This document shows, piece after piece, positions 8,673-16,712 of a DNA stretch of 22,925 bases. The stretch comes from a virus, in the IMG/VR virus record IMGVR_UViG_3300020391_000019, positions 1 to 22,925 of that record; one strand, written 5' to 3'. The notes below the pieces were generated by a model. It saw only the letters and a list, made by a program, of their open reading frames with translations, ran no database searches and was not told the DNA's origin. How positions within the stretch are numbered: the stretch's first letter is position 1; every line of letters starts with the position of its first letter. The position numbers were made by a program, and so were the translations under genes.

Positions 8673-8698
8673 ATGCTATATGTCCGAAGGAATAGCAT
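8673..8698 (-). other. Candidate hairpin in the leader of the scaffold gene
   Basis: In the 160-base gap upstream of gp22, ATGCTAT (8673-8679) pairs perfectly with ATAGCAT (8692-8698), and inside this TCC and GGA (8683-8685 with 8689-8691) can pair around a GAA loop. It lies between the promoter-like element at 8702-8714 and the start at 8604, so it would be in the leader RNA of the scaffold-capsid transcript. There is no T-run, so it does not look like a terminator. Function unknown. Confidence 0.4.
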
Positions 8699-8701
8699 AT
8701 T

Positions 8702-8714
8702 CAAATATAAATAT
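8702..8714 (-). promoter_or_regulatory. Promoter-like element upstream of scaffold and capsid genes
   Basis: The minus strand reads ATATTTATATTTG, 97 bases before the start at 8604. It combines the ATATTTATA element seen at other genes with TATATTTG, which fits the Bacteroidota -7 consensus TAnnTTTG. I see no good TTTG -33 box at the usual spacing, so it is a candidate only. It lies in one of the longest gene-free gaps, ahead of two genes needed in very large amounts. Confidence 0.4.
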
Positions 8715-8764
8715 ATGAGGATTTTTTAAAGTCGCCAGGTTAGGTTAAGTTATCAAAATAAGTT

Positions 8765-9415
8765 TTAATTTTGAGTTTCTGGGAGTGTTGATAAGATTTG
8801 TTCAAGTGTTTTAATTTCACCTGATTCTATTTTTTCATTGGTTTCATTTCTCCAATCAATAATTACCATATTATCATCTTTACTTCCCTTTAGCAATGCT
8901 TTTTTAGTAAGTGTGTTAACCATTTCTTTTAGTTTTTCTTCATTAAGATTAACATTCTTACCAATTCTAACTAAAATATTCCTAAGCATACCTTTTATAA
9001 ATTGAAATCCTAAAATACCAGCACCAATCATTCCTATAGTTGAAAGTATTCCTTCTTCTAAATTTCTTTTAGCTAAATCCTTAATTATTTCTATTGCATC
9101 TTCATAGCTTACAAAATCTGTATCTTGGGTTGTACCTCCTGATTCATATTCTATTCCAACCCTACTATCACTAGGCCTATCATACATATTTATTGTTCCA
9201 ATTTTTTTACCTTTAGACTTATTGGGGATTGATAAACCACTTCCTTTACTTTTTATACCTAATTTTTCTTTTGCTGCTACTTTAACATTGTCAAAGTTAT
9301 ACTCAAACTCAGGTACATTTTTAAATGATGTTCCAAAAATTCCTGGGTTTGTGTTTATATCTTCTTTTAATAGCCTATTTTCAGCTAAATATTTTCTTAA
9401 ATTAAAATCTTCCAT
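8765..9415 (-). CDS. Tagged protein between protease and scaffold, likely capsid-core/internal protein
   Basis: This 216-aa protein is not one I recognise by fold. The start at 9415 is chosen over one 33 bases upstream because it gives MEDFNLRKYLAENRLLKED, a leader shared with three small proteins at the right end of the window, and because it leaves only two bases after the gp21 stop instead of overlapping that gene. LAE/N in the leader and LEE/G near residue 140 both fit the gp21 cleavage rule. The second site sits just before a hydrophobic, Gly-rich helix (ILSTIGMIGAGILGFQFIKG), which could be membrane-active or buried. The rest is polar and charged. Its place between the genes for the protease and the scaffold fits an internal head protein, by analogy with T4 core proteins gp67, gp68 and the internal proteins. 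The role is inferred. Confidence 0.7.
   Translation of the reverse strand: MEDFNLRKYLAENRLLKEDINTNPGIFGTSFKNVPEFEYNFDNVKVAAKEKLGIKSKGSGLSIPNKSKGKKIGTINMYDRPSDSRVGIEYESGGTTQDTDFVSYEDAIEIIKDLAKRNLEEGILSTIGMIGAGILGFQFIKGMLRNILVRIGKNVNLNEEKLKEMVNTLTKKALLKGSKDDNMVIIDWRNETNEKIESGEIKTLEQILSTLPETQN
9359..9415 (-). repeat. Shared leader-coding repeat, copy 1 (MEDFNLRKYLAENRLLKED)
   Basis: The first 57 bases of this gene encode the same leader as three genes at 22263-22766 and are clearly alike at DNA level too, for example the AT-rich core encoding NLRKYLAEN. It is the only copy within the head gene cluster. Confidence 0.75.
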
Positions 9416-9417
9416 AA

Positions 9418-10017
9418 TTAAAATATTGGGCAATTGCCATTTGCACATAGTATTTCTGTTACTATGCTATTTGCTTTTGCATAATGGTTAATATTATTTT
9501 CTTTTCCTTCTTTTAGTGTCATAAATGAACCTGGATTAGATGGTGTTGAAACAAAATCCCAACATAATAACTCAAAGTCATCTTGTACTTCCATTAAATC
9601 ACCTTTTTGTTCTAGTGAACCCATACCACGAGAAGATACACCTACTGTGATACCATTGTCTATTAATGCTTTTAAAATATTGCCAGATGGTGTAGGTAAT
9701 ATTTCTATTGTACCCATTATGTTTTTACCATCCCAGTTTATGTCCTTAATGTTGTGTGAAACGTTTTTTAAATTAACTACTTGAGATTCAGGGTGATCTA
9801 ATTCACCACATGCTCTATTTTGTTTAACTAGATCCATGTACTTATTTATTTCTCTTTTCCATAAGTCTTCAGAGTAATATCTACCATTACCATTTTCAAC
9901 TTCACAAGTTGCTAATATACCATGTACTAAAGGATTACCTCTTTCAGACATTTTACCTTCTGATAGTAAACCTTTAGTTGGTTTGAATAACTGAGTTTCT
10001 ATAAGTACTTGTTTCAT
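9418..10017 (-). CDS. 21: Prohead core protease, gp21-like
   Basis: This 199-aa protein is the serine protease that matures the T4-like prohead by digesting the scaffold and removing the gp23 propeptide (peptidase family S80, herpesvirus-assemblin-like fold). The expected parts are in order: NGNGRYYSEDLW (about 43-53), the histidine block ACGELDHPES (about 69-78, His75), the serine block GVSSRGMGS (about 126-134, Ser128 or Ser129) and LLCWDFVSTPSNPG (about 150-163), which carries the last acidic residue. The enzyme should also cut itself: LSE/G at residues 18-21 and LKE/G at 168-171 fit its own cleavage rule. Length is close to T4 gp21 (212 aa). It starts 12 bases after the 347-aa gene ends, with no Shine-Dalgarno sequence visible. 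Confidence 0.93.
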   Translation of the reverse strand: MKQVLIETQLFKPTKGLLSEGKMSERGNPLVHGILATCEVENGNGRYYSEDLWKREINKYMDLVKQNRACGELDHPESQVVNLKNVSHNIKDINWDGKNIMGTIEILPTPSGNILKALIDNGITVGVSSRGMGSLEQKGDLMEVQDDFELLCWDFVSTPSNPGSFMTLKEGKENNINHYAKANSIVTEILCANGNCPIF

Positions 10018-10029
10018 ATTATTTTTGTA

Positions 10030-11073
10030 TTAGAATGATGATTTTCCTCCTAACATAGCCATTCTAACTAAAGACTTTATTAGTCTTTCATCAGAATCTC
10101 TACCCACTGCATTTTGAGATTGTATAACTAAATAATCTAAAAGTGGGCCAGGACCAAATTCATATACATCATCATCATCCTTTAAGTCCCTAGCACTTTC
10201 TTCAGCTGATTGCATCTCATTGTAAGCTGTAGTTATAGATTCTAAAAATGATTTTAATATTGGTAAGGGCATTAGACTATCTAATCTTTGAAATACTTCT
10301 GGATCTATATTTTCATTAACATCATTTTCTTCTAAATTTGACTTTATGTCTTCTAATTCATCAGCTACCTTTCTTAACCTTTCAGGGGTAACCTCTTCTT
10401 CATGTAAATCAAAAAAATCTTTATAGTTAGCTGATGTAAATCCTGTACCTGTTACAATACCACCTGCTAATGAAATAGAATGTTCTTTAAGTTTACCATA
10501 CCCTGATGATTTGTGTGGACCTTTTGGTTCTTCTGTAGCTCCTAAACTTGGAGCTTCATCTGTGTAACCTAAATCTTTAACTCCAAACTGTCCGTTTTTA
10601 GTATAAAAAATAGGATCTTTGGCTAAGTTTTTATAAACAATTTCTAGTAACTCATGATCGTTTTTGCCCTCGTTTTTTGAATCTTTCAATTCACAATAAT
10701 AACCCATTTGCACCTGGCCAAAGATCATATTGTTGGGAAGATCTTTATCTTCATAGTCATAATTATGATCTTTAATTTCTTCAACTTCTTTTGATGTTTT
10801 TTTCTCTTCAGCTTTTACCTCAGCTTCAGCTAAGAATTTTTCAAAAGCATTTTCAAATCCTTCTTTTTTTCTTTCAATTGGATTCCCTACCATAGGAGTA
10901 CCAACAAAATGTTCTGAAATGATATTTTTTGATTTTAATATTGTTGATGCTTCATTAAATGTAGCATTATTTTTAATAAGGTTTGGAAATTGACGTTTTG
11001 CCTCTTTTAGGAAAACTCCTTTATGACCTTTATCTTCTTTAATTAATCTATATTGTTCTGTTAATGTTTTCAT
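10030..11073 (-). CDS. Uncharacterised structural-module protein between portal and protease
   Basis: I cannot give this 347-aa protein a function. The N-terminal 55 residues (MKTLTEQYRLIKEDKGHKGV, then a basic segment with EAKRQFPNLIKNN and an ILKSKNIISE helix) look like a small helical module of a type I have seen in other marine T4-like phages. A charged, probably flexible segment (about 75-110, many K and E) follows, then a folded part with GQVQMGYYCELKDS and Gly-rich loops, and a C-terminal helical part (about 225-345) rich in acidic residues. No membrane segment or enzyme motif is seen. It overlaps the upstream gene by one base and belongs to the portal-to-capsid operon, so a role in the head core or virion is likely but inferred. 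Confidence 0.65.
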   Translation of the reverse strand: MKTLTEQYRLIKEDKGHKGVFLKEAKRQFPNLIKNNATFNEASTILKSKNIISEHFVGTPMVGNPIERKKEGFENAFEKFLAEAEVKAEEKKTSKEVEEIKDHNYDYEDKDLPNNMIFGQVQMGYYCELKDSKNEGKNDHELLEIVYKNLAKDPIFYTKNGQFGVKDLGYTDEAPSLGATEEPKGPHKSSGYGKLKEHSISLAGGIVTGTGFTSANYKDFFDLHEEEVTPERLRKVADELEDIKSNLEENDVNENIDPEVFQRLDSLMPLPILKSFLESITTAYNEMQSAEESARDLKDDDDVYEFGPGPLLDYLVIQSQNAVGRDSDERLIKSLVRMAMLGGKSSF

Positions 11074-12332
11074 TATTCACTTTGTTTTAACATTGATGTT
11101 ATATCATCTAATAAACTACTGATCATATCTGTTGAATATACTACACCATATGATCCAGGATTTTCATTATAATATTTTACTGTTTCATTTTTAGCATTTG
11201 ATAAAAGAGTAGAAATAGCATTAACTTTTTTTTCTACTTCATCAAAACTATTAATTCTTTCTTTTTGCATGTCATTAAACTCAAATAACTGTTTTATGTC
11301 ATAAGATTTAGGTTTAATTTTTGGAACAGGTTTAAAGCCTAGTTTATAGTAATAAATATCAGCAGCTCCTTTAGCATTTTTATTTTTAGAGAATGCTCTT
11401 GGAGTTAAATATCCTATTCCTTCACCTTCTTTTACTAATGATTTTAATTTTCCTAATATTTTCTTTAGTTTGATATTGTCTGTTCTATCAGCTAAACTTT
11501 CCAAATAATTTAAATCATCTTGATTTAAACTAGAAATTTTATTAGTATCTTCTTCTCTATCTTTTTTTCTTACATGATCAAGATAAGGTTCTATAGTACC
11601 ATCATCATATTCAATAGTAAAATCTTCAGGATCATTACTGTTGTTTCTATTAATATTTTTAACTTTTTTACCTGATATTGAAGTAGCTTCTTTTAATCTT
11701 AAAACTCTTTCATATTCTTCAGGATAAGTTTTTCTAATATGTGTCCTGAATTTATTGAAGATAATACTTATTTCATCAGCTAATTTATCTAATGTAGTAT
11801 CATCTTTAGCTTTACCTGTTTGTTCTAAATCTCTTAGGAATTTTTTGGCTTGTTCTAGCTCTTTGTATGTTGTAGAAAAGTCAGCTACATTTTCAACATC
11901 ATATGTAATTGCTCCTGTTTCTGGGTCAACATCTGATACTGTTGTTTTTACACCTTTTTTTATATCAGTATCACCAACTTTTATTTCATTTATAATAACC
12001 TCTTTAATTCTATCTACATGACCTTGTACATATTGATGTTCAGACTCTAAATTCATCATTTTAGCCATAGCCATAATTTGGTCAGCTAATAATTGAGCAG
12101 TTTCAACATCTAAAGCATTAGCTCCCCTTTTTAAAGCATTTTTTTCTAAAGAAAATAAAGCATCATGCATTTTAGCTGATCTAATAACTAAATCTTCATC
12201 ATCAACTAAATTTTCACTAACTATTCTTTTGTATAAACTTTGTGCCCCAGGACATATATCAAAATGCTGTGTTTGATAGCCATAAACTTTTACTTCACCT
12301 ACTTCTATTTCTTTAAGCCTGTACTTGAACAT
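11073..12332 (-). CDS. Uncharacterised helical protein of the head operon
   Basis: This 419-aa protein has no recognised family. It is strongly helical by composition. Residues about 85-110 form an amphipathic helix (TAQLLADQIMAMAKMMNLES); a second helical part lies near 165-215 and includes TYKELEQAKKFLRDLEQTG and IIFNKFRTHIRKTYPEEYERV. A polar loop with a basic patch (GKKVKNINRNNS) and an acidic beta stretch (FTIEYDDGTIEPYL) follows, then a C-terminal part with long helices. The start overlaps the previous gene by 20 bases and the end overlaps the next by one, so translation is probably coupled. It may be a core or virion protein; I see nothing that points to catalysis. Confidence 0.65.
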   Translation of the reverse strand: MFKYRLKEIEVGEVKVYGYQTQHFDICPGAQSLYKRIVSENLVDDEDLVIRSAKMHDALFSLEKNALKRGANALDVETAQLLADQIMAMAKMMNLESEHQYVQGHVDRIKEVIINEIKVGDTDIKKGVKTTVSDVDPETGAITYDVENVADFSTTYKELEQAKKFLRDLEQTGKAKDDTTLDKLADEISIIFNKFRTHIRKTYPEEYERVLRLKEATSISGKKVKNINRNNSNDPEDFTIEYDDGTIEPYLDHVRKKDREEDTNKISSLNQDDLNYLESLADRTDNIKLKKILGKLKSLVKEGEGIGYLTPRAFSKNKNAKGAADIYYYKLGFKPVPKIKPKSYDIKQLFEFNDMQKERINSFDEVEKKVNAISTLLSNAKNETVKYYNENPGSYGVVYSTDMISSLLDDITSMLKQSE

Positions 12333-13176
12333 TTTTTAATTCTTCTATTAAATCATAATATTGTAGCAAGTTAGTTAAATCATCATCTTTAACTTTGGAT
12401 GATTTGTCTAAAGTAGGCAACATTTTAATAACTTCATTAACTTTTATTTTAGTTATCTTATCAGAAACTTCACTGTTTAGTCCTTCTAATTCTTCTTTAA
12501 TTTCATTAACTTTTAGATTGTGAAATTCTCTTAGTTTAGGAGTGTTATCAATTGATGTAATTAGTTCTCTTAAGATTTCTTTTTGACTTTCAAGTAAACT
12601 TTCATACTTGTCATTAAATTTGTCTAATAAAACTCTTGTTGTTAAAATTCTTAAATCTTTATCATAACCTTTAAATTCTTCAAGTACATTTTCTTTTACT
12701 TTTTCTTCTTCTATTTTAGCAGCTGATAGATGTTCTAAGATTGTTATTTTATTATCTATGACTTGTTGAGCATTTTTAGGAGTTTCTTGAGAAAAACTTT
12801 CTATTAAAGTATAAAAAGCAGCTTGTACTTTGTAATGAGGTAATTTATGTGAGAAAAATTTGGTAACATCATAATGTTTCTTAATCTCACTAATAAGATT
12901 ATATTTTTGTCTTTTTAATGCTTTTCTGTTTAAATGTTTAGAAGCATTTAGTAAAGTTGATAAAGTTACATCAGCTTGTGTTTCTGTAATGTTTGTTTTT
13001 TTAAAAAGAGTCTCATATAATTTATACTCTCTTCCTAACTCAGTTTTAACAAAATATTCTTTTAAAATACTACTAGCTTTAGAGTCAATACCATTTAGAG
13101 TGTCTGTAGTTATTTGCCTAACTAATAACTCAAAAAGAATGCCAGTGTTTTTATACTTTGAATGCTTAATGTTCAT
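12313..13176 (-). CDS. Uncharacterised helical protein directly downstream of the portal gene
   Basis: This 287-aa protein is almost wholly helical and highly charged, with no membrane span or enzyme motif. It opens with MNIKHSKYKNTGILFELLVR, a strikingly regular start that I associate with proteins at this position in other marine T4-like phages, and has a long Lys/Glu-rich coiled-coil-like second half (about 165-287). T4 has the small core proteins gp67 and gp68 between portal and protease; this gene holds the equivalent place but is much longer and not visibly related. A role in building the prohead core on the portal is possible but inferred. AAGGA lies immediately before the ATG, too close to be a good ribosome site, and an ATATTTATAA element is 18 bases upstream. 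Confidence 0.65.
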   Translation of the reverse strand: MNIKHSKYKNTGILFELLVRQITTDTLNGIDSKASSILKEYFVKTELGREYKLYETLFKKTNITETQADVTLSTLLNASKHLNRKALKRQKYNLISEIKKHYDVTKFFSHKLPHYKVQAAFYTLIESFSQETPKNAQQVIDNKITILEHLSAAKIEEEKVKENVLEEFKGYDKDLRILTTRVLLDKFNDKYESLLESQKEILRELITSIDNTPKLREFHNLKVNEIKEELEGLNSEVSDKITKIKVNEVIKMLPTLDKSSKVKDDDLTNLLQYYDLIEELKNVQVQA

Positions 13177-13194
13177 TCCTTAATGTTTAGTTTA

Positions 13195-13204
13195 TTATAA
13201 ATAT
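13195..13204 (-). promoter_or_regulatory. ATATTTATAA element after the portal gene
   Basis: The minus strand reads ATATTTATAATAA through this site, 18 bases before the start at 13176, in the 39-base gap between the portal gene and the next gene. Confidence 0.35.
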
Positions 13205-13215
13205 ATAAAGATTTT

Positions 13216-15108
13216 TTACTCTTTCAATTGGTTTTCATCTAAAAGTTTATCTTTATTCCCATCCTGTTCAAATACTAATTGTTTTTTAGTGCGTTGAGGT
13301 GATGGAACTTTTTTTAGCATATTAATAGTTTCTAAAGCTAATGGAGAATTGCCTTTAAAATTTGGCTTTAACCTACCATTATCATTATAATCATTTTTTA
13401 CTCCTTCTTTACCTAATGGATCTTTTCCAAAAGCACTATCTTGAGTATGTGATTTAGAATGTTTTTTCTTTGGTCTACCTAGTGGTTTTTTCTCATTATA
13501 CCCATATGGAATATTAGCTGGATCTGATTGTGTTCTACCTAAACCATATAATGAGGCTAAATCATGTGGTGTACCATAAGATTTACCTGTTTCTTGTGGA
13601 TCATTACCTTCAGCTTCTATTTGTGCTAATCTAAAATTACGTTTAGTATCTTGTTTAATTAAATCTCTATATTCATCATATTGGTCTTCACTAAAGTGGA
13701 ATATATTTTCATAAATCCAATCTGATGGAATTAATTTACTATCTAACATAGCTTGAGCTAATGTCATTTTTTCTGTCATTAATGCTACTCTTTCTTGATC
13801 ATATATGATTGAAGGAGTAGTCATTGATAACTCAAAATTAGTTAAATTTTCATCTTTATAACCTTGTGTATATAAATGAACTAATGCTATTTTTTGTAAT
13901 TCAGAAACTACAATTCTTTGAATTCTTTCTATTGTACGAGCAAATCTAATATCTTGTGCTGCTAATGTAGCTTTACCTTCTGTGTTTTCATCATAACCCA
14001 TAAATGCTTTAGGTACTTTAAGTGCAGCAAATAATTTATCTCTTAAATATTCTACATCAGCTATACCATCATATTGTAATCCTGGTGTGGTATCTATTTT
14101 AGTTGCTGTATCATTACCTCTAACTGGTATGTAAAAATCCTCTAACATGTTTTGCATGTTATATTTTAAATTGTACTCTCCTGTTTGTTGGTCAATATAA
14201 GGAGTACGTTTCATTTTAGAAATAGTTTTTTGCATAAAATTTTCTACTTCAGCAGGAGGAATGTTACCTACATTCATATAAAAAACTCGTTTTTCTGGTG
14301 CTCTTACTATTCTATGTATCAACATTGCATCCTCCATTAAAACATACTGTTTAAACAATTTACGTGCTGGTTCTATGTATGCTCTACCATATGGGAGGAA
14401 ATTAGTATCTGTAAGTAACCTAAAATGAGCCATTTCATAATTATCAAATACAATAGCATTACTATTTAGCTCATTAGTACTAGGTACATTGTAATAACCA
14501 TATCCTCCTGTTGATAAACCATCTGGATCAAATTTAAATTGTATATCAGCTGGATTATCTGGGTCTCCACCTTCTAATCTTTCAATATGAAATGCATTAT
14601 AAGGTATAACATTATATACACCAAATTTTTCTGCTATTTCTAATTTTAAGAAAAAATCTCCATACTTACACATATTTCTAATCCAAGGCCAAAGATTAAA
14701 TTCTATATTTAAAACATCATAAAATAAATTATATAATATTTTTTGTATATTTTCATCAGAACTCCTAATTTGAAGTACTTCTCCCATATCATTTTTAAGA
14801 GTACTTTCATCAGCTATAATATCTAAAGCAGAAGCTATAATAGCATCTGTATCCATAGAATCATATTCTGAATATAATTGAGGTCTTAAAACTTGATAGT
14901 TAAAATTACTTTGATAGCCATATAAGGATGTAGGTGATGTTGAGTATAACCTATTAAATCTATCAACTAATGAATTGTTTTCATATTCTCCTGATTGTTG
15001 AATTTTATTAATATCAACAACTCTTAATTGGTCACCACCTTGATTACGAATTATTACATCTGTTGAGAATAACCTTTTTAATCTTGAAAATAATCTTGTA
15101 TCTGCCAT
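13216..15108 (-). CDS. 20: Portal vertex protein, gp20-like
   Basis: This 630-aa protein is the T4-like portal, the dodecameric ring at one vertex that nucleates head assembly, binds the terminase and later the neck. Family features seen are the N-terminal clip/wing part with the YDSMDTDAIIASALDIIADE helix (about 80-99), the segment NLWPWIRNMCKYGDFFLKLE (about 139-158), the stretch AHFRLLTDTNFLPYGRAYIE and the conserved RIVRAPEKRVFYMNVGNIPP. Further on come the channel region around VEYLRDKLFAALKVPKAFMG and the helix ATLAAQDIRFARTIERIQRI. The C-terminal 110 residues are polar, rich in Lys, Pro and Gly, and look disordered. T4 gp20 is 524 aa, so the excess is mostly this tail. The gene follows the terminase gene by 29 bases; ATAAGGA about 11 bases upstream of the ATG is a possible ribosome site, rare in this window. 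Confidence 0.95.
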   Translation of the reverse strand: MADTRLFSRLKRLFSTDVIIRNQGGDQLRVVDINKIQQSGEYENNSLVDRFNRLYSTSPTSLYGYQSNFNYQVLRPQLYSEYDSMDTDAIIASALDIIADESTLKNDMGEVLQIRSSDENIQKILYNLFYDVLNIEFNLWPWIRNMCKYGDFFLKLEIAEKFGVYNVIPYNAFHIERLEGGDPDNPADIQFKFDPDGLSTGGYGYYNVPSTNELNSNAIVFDNYEMAHFRLLTDTNFLPYGRAYIEPARKLFKQYVLMEDAMLIHRIVRAPEKRVFYMNVGNIPPAEVENFMQKTISKMKRTPYIDQQTGEYNLKYNMQNMLEDFYIPVRGNDTATKIDTTPGLQYDGIADVEYLRDKLFAALKVPKAFMGYDENTEGKATLAAQDIRFARTIERIQRIVVSELQKIALVHLYTQGYKDENLTNFELSMTTPSIIYDQERVALMTEKMTLAQAMLDSKLIPSDWIYENIFHFSEDQYDEYRDLIKQDTKRNFRLAQIEAEGNDPQETGKSYGTPHDLASLYGLGRTQSDPANIPYGYNEKKPLGRPKKKHSKSHTQDSAFGKDPLGKEGVKNDYNDNGRLKPNFKGNSPLALETINMLKKVPSPQRTKKQLVFEQDGNKDKLLDENQLKE

Positions 15109-15128
15109 TTTATTATATCCTTATATTA

Positions 15129-15138
15129 TTATAAATAT
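15129..15138 (-). promoter_or_regulatory. ATATTTATAA element between terminase and portal genes
   Basis: The minus strand reads ATATTTATAATAA, starting at the terminase stop codon and ending 20 bases before the portal start. Confidence 0.35.
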
Positions 15139-16712
15139 TATAGAAGCCATTTAATGTCCTCTTCCCCACCAGAATATGGATTGTTTATTTTAAAGGGATT
15201 TTTATCTACTGATGGTGTGTACGCTCCAGTGTGTGATGGTTTTGTTGATGTTATATTACTTAACATATTTTTTGTTAAATCCATCCCATGTTGTTTATAT
15301 TTAAAAGCTGTGTCTCTCATATATTGACCTATTGAAAAACTCATAACTAAATCATCATTATAACCTTGTTGTGCCTCTGGTCTTCCATTTTTCCAAATAA
15401 ATGTTCTCATTTCTTCTATTAATCTTTTACTTTGAATGGTTACTCCTTTATCAGATATTGACTCTCTAAATTTACTAACAACCATTGGTCTTGTTCTTGA
15501 TGACATTGTAAAACCTGGAGTCATTTTTGAAGTATCCATATATTGTTCAAAATATGAATCAGCTCTTACTTCTCCACTTTTAGGTGAGTAATAAAAATTA
15601 GTATAACCTCTATCTATTATTGTTTGTATTGTTGACCAACCTATACTAGCGTTTTCTACTACTAATAAAGCATTATTATATTCAGTTGCTATACCCACTA
15701 ATAAATGTCCATATTCTTTAGTTCCTAATTGTCCTTTATATTCAGCTACTTGTACATTATTTTCCACATCCATAATATGAAAAGCTGAATAATCTTTTCC
15801 ATCTCCTCTAGCAACATCAGCTACAACCATATAGGTTCTAGAATAGTCACATGGCTCCCATACCCATAAATTACGATCTGTTCCTCGTCTCTCCAAAGGT
15901 TCTTTAATATAAGTTTTTTCATAAAACTCCATATACTCAGGATAAAATACAACATCACCAGAGGTTGAAAAATCACAGTCACATTCTTGTGCTGCCATTC
16001 TAGGGTCACCTAGTAATTCATCTTGTCTATCTCTCCATTCTTGATCACGTTCTGGATGTACAAACCAAGGTAATCTAATAGGTAAAAAATCATTTTCTTT
16101 ATTTTCTGCCCTAATCCATGTTTGATGAAACCAATTTCCAGTACCATAAGGTGTAGATATAGCTATACAACCACCACCAGTTGCTAGTGTTTGTTGTGCT
16201 GAGGCCCATATTTCACCTATGTTTTCAATAAATGCTGCCTCATCTATTATTAGTAAACTAACTGCTTCTGATCTACCCGCATCTGATGCTGCTGAAGTTG
16301 CTTTGATTTGAGAACCATTTTTTAAACGTAAATTTAATTTATTATTTTCATCAGCATCTATTTTAAGCCAAGATGGTAAATTTTCATACATAAATTTTAC
16401 CTTTGTGACCATATTTTTAGCTGTATCTTGTTTTGTAGCTATACAAAGTATATTTTTATCCTTATGAAATATCATTAACCATAAACTAAAACCTGCTACT
16501 AAAGTAGAAAGACCTAATTGCCTTGCTTTTAATATCATAGCATAAGGATTATCTTGAAATAATCTTAGTACTTTTTCTTGAAATGGAAATAAATGAAATA
16601 ATATTCTGCCTCTTTGTGGATGCTGTATGTTACAATACTTTTTCATAAAATGTATTGGATCAGAAGCACATTTAAGGTATTCTTGCCTTATGACTTGTTT
16701 TATATCACTCAT
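15138..16712 (-). CDS. 17: Terminase large subunit, gp17-like (packaging ATPase and nuclease)
   Basis: This 524-aa protein is the DNA-packaging motor of a T4-like phage: it pumps DNA through the portal and cuts the concatemer. The ATPase half shows a Q-motif-like FPFQEKVLR (43-50), the Walker A variant KARQLGLST (62-70), Walker B LLIIDEAAF (153-161, with catalytic Glu158) and coupling motif STPYGTG (186-192). The RNase-H-like nuclease half shows the three acidic sites: VADVARGDG (Asp299), LVVENAS (Glu353) and GYNDDLVMS (Asp453/Asp454). It is shorter than T4 gp17 (610 aa), lacking most of the N- and C-terminal extensions. It begins immediately after the spanin-like gene stops (no spacer), unlike T4 where gp16 precedes it; no gp16-like gene is seen nearby. 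Confidence 0.96.
   Translation of the reverse strand: MSDIKQVIRQEYLKCASDPIHFMKKYCNIQHPQRGRILFHLFPFQEKVLRLFQDNPYAMILKARQLGLSTLVAGFSLWLMIFHKDKNILCIATKQDTAKNMVTKVKFMYENLPSWLKIDADENNKLNLRLKNGSQIKATSAASDAGRSEAVSLLIIDEAAFIENIGEIWASAQQTLATGGGCIAISTPYGTGNWFHQTWIRAENKENDFLPIRLPWFVHPERDQEWRDRQDELLGDPRMAAQECDCDFSTSGDVVFYPEYMEFYEKTYIKEPLERRGTDRNLWVWEPCDYSRTYMVVADVARGDGKDYSAFHIMDVENNVQVAEYKGQLGTKEYGHLLVGIATEYNNALLVVENASIGWSTIQTIIDRGYTNFYYSPKSGEVRADSYFEQYMDTSKMTPGFTMSSRTRPMVVSKFRESISDKGVTIQSKRLIEEMRTFIWKNGRPEAQQGYNDDLVMSFSIGQYMRDTAFKYKQHGMDLTKNMLSNITSTKPSHTGAYTPSVDKNPFKINNPYSGGEEDIKWLL

Noticed and set aside
9416-9448. Upstream start adding MCKWQLPNILI to the 216-aa tagged protein
   Set aside because: That extension is out-of-frame reading of the gp21 end and hides the shared leader MEDFNLRKYLAEN; the start at 9415 is preferred.
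15821-16009. Minus-strand frame within the terminase gene
   Set aside because: It overlaps the terminase between its ATPase and nuclease motifs in another frame, with no initiation signal or family match.
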